Virus record (IMG/VR): IMGVR_UViG_3300042988_000731 | Coordinates: 1-35,825 of that record | Source: a virus | Direction: 5' to 3' (one strand) | DNA length: 35,825 bases | Shown: positions 24,884-30,602 of the stretch, piece after piece | Numbering within the stretch: position 1 is the stretch's first letter | Layout: each line of letters opens with the position of its first letter | Made by a program: the position numbers and the translations under genes | Notes under the pieces: generated by a model | Databases searched by the model: none | What the model was told of the DNA's origin: nothing | What the model saw: only the letters and a program-made list of their open reading frames with translations

Positions 24884-25659
24884 TGGCCAATCTGAATAGA
24901 CTTGGTAAGGGGGCATCGCGTAAGATCCAAAAAGCGATAGAAGCTCTCTACGACAATGCAAAGGTCCGTTTCCTTGGCCCGAATGCCGTGGGAAAGCGGA
25001 TCTTCATTTCGTTTGACCGCAACTTCTCGCTACCCGGTATTTTTGAAGCGGGCTCGATGGAAGAGAACATCAAACCCGACATGGAAGTCTTAGCGTCACT
25101 GATTCGGGTTGCCACCGACTACCTTGAGGCTTCTCGTCAGCGCACTACCGCCAAGGTCATTCACGAAATTAACGGAGCACTAGCAGAAGCGAAACACTCT
25201 GGTGGAATGTCCAGAGAGGATTTTCGGGGGCTGGTCAATACTCGATTGAGTGAAGTGTGGGCCGATGCGGCGAATGCGGTCCACACCATTATCGATACTG
25301 AAGTCAATCATGCCAAGAACGTTTCCGTCCTTGACGGTATTGTGGGGGCGAACCTGAACGCAGGCGTCGATGACCCCGTAGTCTTTTTTGTGGTGGTGAG
25401 AGATGAAGACCTGTGTAACGAGTGTAAAAGGCTGCACCTCCTGCCCGATGGCAAAACTCCCCGCGTCTGGCGACTCAGCGAGCTTTCACATGGCTACCAT
25501 AAGAGGGGCGAAGATAGCCCTAGTATCGGTGGGCTTCATCCTCATTGCCGCTGTACTCTCGTTACTCTAATGCCCGGATACGGATTCAACGCTGGTGGCT
25601 TTGTGCAGTACAAAAAAGTCGGCTATAGCGAGTACGACCACCAACACAATGTGGATTAA
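24883..25659 (+). CDS. Mu gpF-like minor head/head morphogenesis protein (258 aa)
   Basis: This 258-residue protein has the Mu F-type signature. A helical region is followed by a cysteine pair, CNECKRLH near 177, and then GLHPHCRCTL near 217-226, the hallmark HPxCRC motif with metal-binding Cys/His. Such proteins follow the portal in many tailed phages and enter the head, often with an injected role. The ATG overlaps the portal stop and AAGGAG lies 5 nt upstream. It is the last gene of the rightward run before the minus-strand block. Confidence 0.9.
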   Translation: MANLNRLGKGASRKIQKAIEALYDNAKVRFLGPNAVGKRIFISFDRNFSLPGIFEAGSMEENIKPDMEVLASLIRVATDYLEASRQRTTAKVIHEINGALAEAKHSGGMSREDFRGLVNTRLSEVWADAANAVHTIIDTEVNHAKNVSVLDGIVGANLNAGVDDPVVFFVVVRDEDLCNECKRLHLLPDGKTPRVWRLSELSHGYHKRGEDSPSIGGLHPHCRCTLVTLMPGYGFNAGGFVQYKKVGYSEYDHQHNVD

Positions 25660-25696
25660 AACGGTCCTCATAATACGGACATAACCTTCTAAGTGT

Positions 25697-25819
25697 ATGG
25701 GAAACGTTATGTTCATGCATGAGCCCGTAAAATGCGATAAGGCATTGATCTTGGCTTTGCTCGCATTGACCCTGGCCACATCTGCATTAGGCGCTGTTGT
25801 TATGCATATAGTTGGCTAA
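25697..25819 (+). CDS. Possible small membrane protein (40 aa)
   Basis: A 40-codon frame starts ATG GGA AAC GTT and encodes MGNVMFMHEPVKCDK, then one strongly hydrophobic helix (ALILALLALTLATSALGAVV), as in small phage membrane proteins. It follows the Mu F-like gene and overlaps the end of the minus-strand nucleotidyltransferase gene by 33 nt. The ribosome site is weak. It could be real or a chance hydrophobic frame. Confidence 0.35.
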   Translation: MGNVMFMHEPVKCDKALILALLALTLATSALGAVVMHIVG

Positions 25820-26887
25820 GGAAATGCAAAGCTTGTCAAGTGCTTCTCTATCCGGCGCACGGGGCAGAGATGACGTAGCCGCCGCAGCCAGGATCCTCTT
25901 CTCCATTTCACCAGCAAACTCAAGTAGTTGCTCGTAAGTCCAAGCGCCAGCGCGAATCTCAAGTAACTCCTTAGCGTCAGGCCGTTTTACTAGCACCTTC
26001 CCCTCAGACATAATTTCGTAGCCCATACGCATGAGCCTGACAAGGTGCATGCCGTGCTTGGTATCGTAGCCGTACTTCTCTTCCAGCGCCGCGCGAGCGG
26101 GATTCCGGGTAGCCTTCCAGTTCTGGTACTGCTTCCATTCGTTCCGGGCGTTGTTGTATCCGCGCTCCATCTCCATAAGCCGGATGAAGTTGTCGTCTAC
26201 TCCAATGGTTCTAGCCGCAGCAGCCCAGATTTCGCTTGCGCTGGCTAGCTTCATTTCCACCATAGCCTTCTGCATCCTGCTGGTGATCAAAATCCGGGTG
26301 GCAAGATCAACAGGCTCAAGATCGGCTTCCCAATCGTGAAGTTTAGACTTCACCGCTGCTTCGGCTGCCGCTCGCTGGTCCGCTGGTACGACCGTCCGCT
26401 CTGGCAGCCCATAGTCAACGCGAGTGGGCTCCTTGGTCGGCGGGTGCTTGAGCCAAGCATAATGACGCTGAATACGGCCAAGCTGGCTAATGGCGTAGCC
26501 GGTGAAGGTGTACTGCGCCTTCTTGCTAAGGAATAGGTGGGCGTTATCTCTCAGGGCGCAGCCAGCCTCGTTAGCGAAGATAACGTCTGACTCGTCCACA
26601 AAAAGAAGCTCAAGGATGGACGGGTTGCAATCGGCAGCCAGCCTCATAAACTTCCGAAGCTCATAGATCACGCTGTCGTAAGGCTCCCGCTGCTCAGCCT
26701 GCTCAAAGGTTTTGACGAAGCCCAGGTAGTATTCGCGCGGCGCAATGGCCACGCCCCGGAAGTCTTCGTCACTCCCTTCAATGTTGGTGCCATAGGCATG
26801 GCTGCCCGCACGCGAGGCCAGGATGACGCTATCCTTGAGCCAGGGCATCGACTGTTCATGAACTATGGTTAGGTCAGAAATCTGCAT
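25787..26887 (-). CDS. RlaP-like nucleotidyltransferase, DNA polymerase beta superfamily (366 aa)
   Basis: This protein matches the predicted nucleotidyltransferases associated with RNA ligases (RlaP type). GSHAYGT at 29-34 is the GS active-site motif, and GSDEDFRG at 38-45 carries the catalytic DxD. ILELLFVDE follows near 88. A long helical C-terminal half has ARAALEEKYGYDTKHGMHLVRLMRMG near 265. The family is linked to RNA repair, perhaps adding nucleotides to broken ends. I chose ATG 26887, which has AGAGG 6 nt upstream, over the ATG at 26893, which is almost touching it. It overlaps the 66-aa gene by 14 nt. No RNA ligase is seen in the window. Confidence 0.85.
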   Translation of the reverse strand: MQISDLTIVHEQSMPWLKDSVILASRAGSHAYGTNIEGSDEDFRGVAIAPREYYLGFVKTFEQAEQREPYDSVIYELRKFMRLAADCNPSILELLFVDESDVIFANEAGCALRDNAHLFLSKKAQYTFTGYAISQLGRIQRHYAWLKHPPTKEPTRVDYGLPERTVVPADQRAAAEAAVKSKLHDWEADLEPVDLATRILITSRMQKAMVEMKLASASEIWAAAARTIGVDDNFIRLMEMERGYNNARNEWKQYQNWKATRNPARAALEEKYGYDTKHGMHLVRLMRMGYEIMSEGKVLVKRPDAKELLEIRAGAWTYEQLLEFAGEMEKRILAAAATSSLPRAPDREALDKLCISLANYMHNNSA

Positions 26888-27074
26888 TGTCATCCTCTAG
26901 GATGGCTTCGATTTCGGCATAGTCATCTTCGTAGTCGTCGGTTTCCCTGAACAGTTGAAGTTGCTCGCCGTGAGTTAGTGTTTTCTTTTCGCTCATGCCG
27001 CTGATCTTCCAGGGCTTGCACATCTTGCAACCGGCTCTGGCATTGGGTGGCTTACGCTTTTTATGATGGGCCAT
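26874..27074 (-). CDS. Small protein with CxxC motif and acidic tail (66 aa)
   Basis: This 66-residue protein has a basic start (MAHHKKRKPPNARAG), CKMCKPWKISG near 16-26, and a very acidic C-terminus (DDYEDDYAEIEAILEDD). CxMCKPxK is a pattern in short conserved bacterial and phage proteins of unknown role. AAAGG precedes ATG by 7 nt. It is cotranscribed with the nucleotidyltransferase, whose start it overlaps. Confidence 0.7.
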   Translation of the reverse strand: MAHHKKRKPPNARAGCKMCKPWKISGMSEKKTLTHGEQLQLFRETDDYEDDYAEIEAILEDDNADF

Positions 27075-27181
27075 TTAGACACCTTTCTGGAATTCCCGAC
27101 ATGTACGTTTCTAACTACTTGATTTTACGAGAGTCAAAAACTGGCATGAAGGTTGCTGTACTACATCCTAGGAGATACACA

Positions 27182-27496
27182 ATGAATACTAAGACTTATC
27201 CCGTTGTCGGTTCCGCTGTGGGCCTTGCCCTCTTCCTCGCAGTTGCCCTACTCCCCGCCCTGCTCTACGGTGGCTACGCAGGCATCCTTCTAGCTGGTGG
27301 CATCTTCGGTACGCCCATCCAGCCGACCTTCGCTGTACGCGCCCTGATCGTATTCGGCATGGTTATGGGGGCATGCGGCGTTGGTGCCCTCTTTACCGTG
27401 GCCGGTGCCGCCGCTGGTGCTGCCGTTGGAGCACTTGTGACGCGCCAGCCAGCGAGTCCGCAGGTAGTGGTAGAGCGTACCGCTACCCGTGAGTAA
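27182..27496 (+). CDS. Multi-helix membrane protein (104 aa)
   Basis: The ATG at 27182 follows AGGAG by 7 nt and is preferred to an earlier frame start at 27047, which would overlap the divergent gene. The 104 residues contain a hydrophobic stretch at about 8-43 and another at about 52-86, rich in Ala, Gly, Val and Leu, then a short polar tail. Two or three transmembrane helices and small size fit a holin-like or other inner-membrane protein, but nothing else points to lysis. It is the only clear plus-strand gene inside the minus-strand accessory block. Confidence 0.72.
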   Translation: MNTKTYPVVGSAVGLALFLAVALLPALLYGGYAGILLAGGIFGTPIQPTFAVRALIVFGMVMGACGVGALFTVAGAAAGAAVGALVTRQPASPQVVVERTATRE

Positions 27497-27537
27497 GCCG
27501 ATAGCCATCGTAATTTCTTCGCCGCAGATGTGGAACA

Positions 27538-27816
27538 TCAGTAACCCTCCTGATAAGGGGTGGCGGGGCCGGTGCGATCTTTAATGATCCACCGTTCCCC
27601 GTTGGGAAGATCAATTCGGCAGTAGTCGGCAAGCTGCAATGCCCAGATCCCGTGCCCGCCAGCAACATGGCCAAACTTCATGTCGAGCATTTGCTTGGTG
27701 ATACCATCTACGGTAGTTTCGGGTGTTTCAAAACCGATGGTGATTATTTCGGCGTTGACTTCCCCCTTCTTGAGAAGCCAAGGGGCGTAGTGGAAAGTAA
27801 TTGCGGCGGTGCTCAC
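27538..27816 (-). CDS. Hypothetical protein, GTG start (92 aa)
   Basis: This 92-residue protein starts at GTG (27816), which overlaps the upstream TGA as GTGA, with GAGGGGAG just before it. It is mixed alpha/beta (ITFHYAPWLLKKGEV, ALQLADYCRIDLPNGERW) and not recognised. It ends 41 nt from the convergent membrane-protein gene. Confidence 0.68.
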   Translation of the reverse strand: MSTAAITFHYAPWLLKKGEVNAEIITIGFETPETTVDGITKQMLDMKFGHVAGGHGIWALQLADYCRIDLPNGERWIIKDRTGPATPYQEGY

Positions 27817-28259
27817 GGGCTCCCCTCCCCCTCTTCGTAAACTGCCTCAACCCAACCATCCCCAAGATAGATCATCCCGTGCTTCGTTCTAAGCGGGTTT
27901 TCACAATAGGGGCATACCCTGTAGGTCCCTTCAGGGGCCTTTGGAATCTCAACAGAGTCCTGCTCCGTAACCGTACCATCCCCCATCCAGCCACCGGGAC
28001 ACTCAGTTTCTCCGCTATTAGAGAAGGTGCTGTGCAGTTTCCAATTCTCGATGTTGCCCGGAGGATTGGACGTAGCACAGTCCATGATGACCGTGCGATA
28101 GTTAACGGTATCGGAGTAGTGCCCCTTGACGTATTCGGGTGTCCCTTCGTGCCAATGAAGGTGTCCGTCCCATGGTTCGCTGGCAAGCTCCCCACCCAGA
28201 AGTCCGAAGACCCACTCTATCTTTTCTTTGAGCCATCCTGCCTGTCGGGCATCAACCAT
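27813..28259 (-). CDS. Hypothetical protein with cysteine pair (148 aa)
   Basis: This is a 148-residue protein, Gly/Glu-rich and polar, with CPYC near 116-119 and further Cys and His residues (DGHLHWHEG, ETECPGG), so zinc binding is likely. No family is recognised. AGGTGAG lies just upstream, and its ATG overlaps the TAA of the 81-aa gene. It belongs to the accessory block. Confidence 0.7.
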   Translation of the reverse strand: MVDARQAGWLKEKIEWVFGLLGGELASEPWDGHLHWHEGTPEYVKGHYSDTVNYRTVIMDCATSNPPGNIENWKLHSTFSNSGETECPGGWMGDGTVTEQDSVEIPKAPEGTYRVCPYCENPLRTKHGMIYLGDGWVEAVYEEGEGSP

Positions 28260-28504
28260 TAGCTCACCTTTGCTTTCTCGATAGCGTCGTTAGCGGCCTT
28301 AATGAGTGCTTCGCCAAGGGCCAGAGCCGCCTCTGGCTGCAACATTAGGTCAATCTTGCCGTACCACTCTTCTGACTTCCTGTCGGCAGTACGAACCTGA
28401 ACGCAGCCAAGCTCCCCGTCTGGGCCGACAACGATGCAGGTACCTTCCTTGTTGTTATAGATCCTGTAGTGTTGTTCGATCTCGTACTCAGGCACCTTAG
28501 CCAT
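28259..28504 (-). CDS. Small hypothetical protein (81 aa)
   Basis: The start MAKVPEYEIEQHY at 28504 is chosen because GGGAG lies 7 nt upstream and it overlaps the preceding gene by only 8 nt; the frame is open further back. The N-terminal half looks like beta strands (HYRIYNNKEGTCIVVG), followed by an amphipathic helix (EAALALGEALIKAANDAIEK). Function unknown. Confidence 0.7.
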   Translation of the reverse strand: MAKVPEYEIEQHYRIYNNKEGTCIVVGPDGELGCVQVRTADRKSEEWYGKIDLMLQPEAALALGEALIKAANDAIEKAKVS

Positions 28505-28823
28505 TGGCGCTCTCCCAGAGGTAGTTCCACATTCCGGCACCGTCGTACTGGCCGGTGGCATTGTTGAAGAACTTGATGTGGACGTTTACAGGGCGCAGCC
28601 CGTTCTTGAGGATGTACTTGGCCGTGGCGATGCTCGCCAAGTCGTAGTTGCCGATCTTCTGCCACGCATTCATAAAGAATGCGCTGATGATCGCATCGAC
28701 CTCGTTGGCGTGCGTGCTGTCGGCTCCGTAGTTGCAGCCGTCGAAGTCGTACTAGACCACATCAAAGGTCTTCTGACCATCGTCGTGGGTACGTTCCTCA
28801 ATCTTGTAGACGTAGTTTTGCAT
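28497..28823 (-). pseudogene. 108-codon gene interrupted by an in-frame amber codon
   Basis: From ATG 28823, with AAGGAG 4 nt upstream, the frame reads MQNYVYKIEERTHDDGQKTF and then a TAG at 28752-28754 (codon 24). It continues in frame, without another stop, through a protein-like sequence (YDFDGCNYGADSTHANEVDA, VNVHIKFFNNATGQYDGAG) to TAA at 28497. The downstream 81-aa gene overlaps its end by 8 nt, as intact neighbours do. Other genes in the window stop at TAG, so general recoding is unlikely. A recent nonsense mutation, a sequencing error or suppression in a particular host would fit. The family is not recognised. Confidence 0.7.
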
Positions 28824-28831
28824 GGTTCTCC

Positions 28832-29182
28832 TTACATTCGGGAATCGTCAACGTACTCCTGATTAACAGCGTCCCAACGATAGGGGCCGTACCGCTCGAT
28901 CAGCCCCTTCATGTAGTCTCGCGCCACAGGATTCGCGCTGTGGATGCGGATGCGGCGGGGGTAGTAAGAACGGCCAAAGAGGTTCAGTTGCTCAGCCAAC
29001 CAAAGGCAGACGTAGCGCCCCTCAGACATCCAATGCAGAATGCCAAGGTCGTTGTCCAGGCTGAGAAGGTCTACGTCGCCAGCCCGGTCCTCAAGCTCGT
29101 TGATGGTGTCCTGGGCTGTCCAAGTCCGAATGTCGAAATGGGGCGGGGTGACACGCTCGTCATCGAGGTAGATGTTGACCAT
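28832..29182 (-). CDS. cREC-like receiver-domain protein (116 aa)
   Basis: The protein starts MVNIYLDDERVTPP at 29182; an upstream TTG start is part of the promoter. LDDER at 6-10 gives the acidic pair, SLDNDLG at 41-47 the central aspartate, and IHSANPVARDYM at 80-91 a conserved C-terminal motif. Together these match the cyclic-phosphate-processing receiver (cREC) family, predicted to act on RNA ends with cyclic phosphates in RNA repair systems. There is no typical phosphorelay context. The ATG is 6 nt downstream of TATAGT with no Shine-Dalgarno, so the mRNA is probably leaderless. With the RlaP-like gene in the same block it suggests an RNA-repair function. Confidence 0.8.
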   Translation of the reverse strand: MVNIYLDDERVTPPHFDIRTWTAQDTINELEDRAGDVDLLSLDNDLGILHWMSEGRYVCLWLAEQLNLFGRSYYPRRIRIHSANPVARDYMKGLIERYGPYRWDAVNQEYVDDSRM

Positions 29183-29188
29183 GTGGTT

Positions 29189-29218
29189 ACTATACCACCT
29201 TTTCCCGTGTTTCGTCAA
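29189..29218 (-). promoter_or_regulatory. Sigma-70-like promoter (TTGACG-N18-TATAGT) for the cREC-like gene
   Basis: The -35 TTGACG is at 29213-29218 and the -10 TATAGT at 29189-29194, 18 nt apart. The hexamer ends 6 nt before the ATG at 29182. The TAG stop of the upstream 78-aa gene lies within the -10 element. This is the best-matched promoter seen in the window. Confidence 0.65.
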
Positions 29219-29426
29219 GTTGTACGAATCCCTTGGATTTCTTCTTAACTACTGTACCAACGCTGGTGTCAATGGGGCCATTTACGATGGTCCCTGCGGC
29301 CTTTTTAGTGCCCTTGATGACCTTCTTGACGGCTCGCTGGTAGTCCTCGTCGGAATGACGACGCAGATGCGTCACGATGTCATCAATTTCGGTAGGGGCT
29401 TCGCAGATATAGCAGGGGACTTTCAT
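29190..29426 (-). CDS. C2H2-like zinc-finger protein (78 aa)
   Basis: This 78-residue protein begins MKVPCYICEAPTEID and has C5-x2-C8 followed by H20-x3-H24 (THLRRH), the spacing of a C2H2 zinc finger. A Lys/Gly-rich basic stretch follows. It may bind nucleic acid. The start overlaps the upstream 150-aa stop (TAATG), and the stop codon lies inside the next gene's -10 box. Confidence 0.72.
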   Translation of the reverse strand: MKVPCYICEAPTEIDDIVTHLRRHSDEDYQRAVKKVIKGTKKAAGTIVNGPIDTSVGTVVKKKSKGFVQLDETREKVV

Positions 29427-29878
29427 TACCAGCTAATCTCCGACAGCTTGAACCACTTGTTGGCAGCCTGACGACCGTTTCCGAACCTGTAGCTGACCAG
29501 CACCCGGGTCTTGGTAGTACGGACCACTCGTCCACGGTACTCACGCCCGGGGCCATTGCTGATGCAGACCCAGGATTGGGTTTGAGGGGCGACAGCGTTG
29601 TGATTGGAAAGAAAGCTATTCCAGTGAGCCTCGACGCGCTCCGGGCTGCTGGCCTGAATGGAGAAGATGGCTTCCCCAGACTTGGCCGGAACGAAGCTAC
29701 CGCCCTTCCCACAGCAGTAGACCACTTCGATGGTCTTGGTGGTGCCCCAGAAGGGGTTGCCCTCAAAGTCGAAGCAAACCCCGGGCGTAGCCTTTTCGGC
29801 GGCATAGGCGTAGTACGTCTTTCCGCCAACCTTGCGATGGAGGGTCTTGCAGAGGGCGATAGTCTCGTTCAGTGTCAT
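29426..29878 (-). CDS. Hypothetical protein (150 aa), probable leaderless gene
   Basis: This 150-residue protein has a helical start (MTLNETIALCKTLHRKVGG), a beta-rich middle, and a C-terminal basic segment with RGRVVRTTKTRVLVSYRF, which resembles a small KOW- or Tudor-like beta barrel; that comparison is tentative. No family is recognised. A near-perfect extended -10 (TGCTATAAT) ends 6 nt before the ATG and no Shine-Dalgarno is present, so translation is probably leaderless. Confidence 0.72.
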   Translation of the reverse strand: MTLNETIALCKTLHRKVGGKTYYAYAAEKATPGVCFDFEGNPFWGTTKTIEVVYCCGKGGSFVPAKSGEAIFSIQASSPERVEAHWNSFLSNHNAVAPQTQSWVCISNGPGREYRGRVVRTTKTRVLVSYRFGNGRQAANKWFKLSEISW

Positions 29879-29884
29879 AGAAGC

Positions 29885-29893
29885 ATTATAGCA
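29885..29893 (-). promoter_or_regulatory. Consensus extended -10 promoter TGCTATAAT
   Basis: Minus-strand TGCTATAAT ends 6 nt before the ATG at 29878. A weak -35-like TTGCAC is 17 nt upstream. The start point would fall at or near the ATG. Confidence 0.65.
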
Positions 29894-29902
29894 GAGTGTG
29901 GG

Positions 29903-30313
29903 CTAAGGTGCAAGCTTAGCAAATTCTGCAAGAGTTTCCTTAGCTTGCCGATACTCGTATTCGGCGTTGTTCAGTCGAAGCGTGAGGATGGTCGTCGCGG
30001 GCTCTAAACTGGGGTATTGGTTGTCTTCTGGCCCCTTCCAATCGATCAGATACCAGCCCGGACCCTCCCAGGAGCCAGCGCAACCGCCATGGTGATGGTA
30101 CAAGCCGTACCGCTTCCAGTAGGTGAAATCGTATTCGTTTTCAAAGCGATAGAAAGAATCGCCACGGATCCAATCCGAATGCGTATACATGTGGGAAGCT
30201 CTATGGTTTCTGGCCGCTTCCTCCTTCTCAAAGGTCTTGTCGCACTTGTCGCAGGCCCAACCCTTGATAGTGGTGATTGTCTGCGTAATTTCAATAGGCT
30301 TGATGTCGTTCAT
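29903..30313 (-). CDS. C2H2 zinc-finger protein (136 aa)
   Basis: The start MNDIKPIEITQT at 30313 follows AAGGA by 8 nt and lies just after the 70-aa gene stop. CDKCDKTFEKEEAARNHRAS plus H, near residues 24-44, is a textbook C2H2 finger (C-x2-C-x12-H-x3-H with a Phe). The middle is rich in Tyr, Trp and His (YGLYHHHGGCAGSWEG). A helix closes the protein. A nucleic-acid or protein-binding role is likely, but its target is unknown. It ends in TAG. Confidence 0.78.
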   Translation of the reverse strand: MNDIKPIEITQTITTIKGWACDKCDKTFEKEEAARNHRASHMYTHSDWIRGDSFYRFENEYDFTYWKRYGLYHHHGGCAGSWEGPGWYLIDWKGPEDNQYPSLEPATTILTLRLNNAEYEYRQAKETLAEFAKLAP

Positions 30314-30314
30314 T

Positions 30315-30527
30315 TTACTTGTCCTTAAGGGGGCACCACTGGGGGAACTTGTGATCCTGGGGAGCTTCGGAGTCCCACTCCACATAGCCAGCGATCAGGT
30401 TATCCTTCCGCTTGGTAAGAGTACAGAGGAAGTCTTCGGCGTAGCCGTATCCCTTGGTCAGCTTGGTGGTACAGTGGGGGCATTCCTTGCAATTCTTTAC
30501 TGGAACCAACTTGACGGTCTTTGCCAT
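30315..30527 (-). CDS. Small zinc-binding phage protein (70 aa)
   Basis: This 70-residue protein has CKECPHC near 13-19, FLCTL near 33-37, and a C-terminal FPQWCPLKDK. The pattern CPxC...C...GY.EWD...WCPL resembles short conserved phage proteins of unknown function. A strong AGGAGG lies 5 nt before ATG. It is the first gene after the divergent promoter at 30545-30573. Confidence 0.75.
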   Translation of the reverse strand: MAKTVKLVPVKNCKECPHCTTKLTKGYGYAEDFLCTLTKRKDNLIAGYVEWDSEAPQDHKFPQWCPLKDK

Positions 30528-30544
30528 TTGCTCCTCCTAATTAC

Positions 30545-30573
30545 AGTATAGCATCCAGGGCCTTACCTGTCTA
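30545..30573 (-). promoter_or_regulatory. Sigma-70-like promoter TAGACA-N17-TGCTATACT
   Basis: The -35 TAGACA is at 30568-30573 and the -10 TATACT at 30545-30550, 17 nt apart, with an extended TGC. It drives the 70-aa gene and the genes below it. It lies in the 75-nt gap between this gene and the divergent giant gene, whose own promoter is not obvious. Confidence 0.65.
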
Positions 30574-30602
30574 CCCAGCCCCAATCTTTACCTGAGAGCC
30601 CT

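Noticed and set aside
25660-25696. Terminator after the Mu F-like gene
   Set aside because: Only a 4-bp GTCC/GGAC stem is present and there is no T tract.
27075-27181. Divergent promoters between the 66-aa and membrane-protein genes
   Set aside because: TTGACT on the minus strand and TTGATT on the plus strand are present, but the hexamers 17 nt downstream match TATAAT at only two or three positions.
28752-28754. Genome-wide recoding of TAG
   Set aside because: Several well-defined genes end at TAG at the expected place (reductase 5429-5431, TerL 21785-21787, giant gene 35496-35498, 117-aa gene at 19097), so TAG is a normal stop here.
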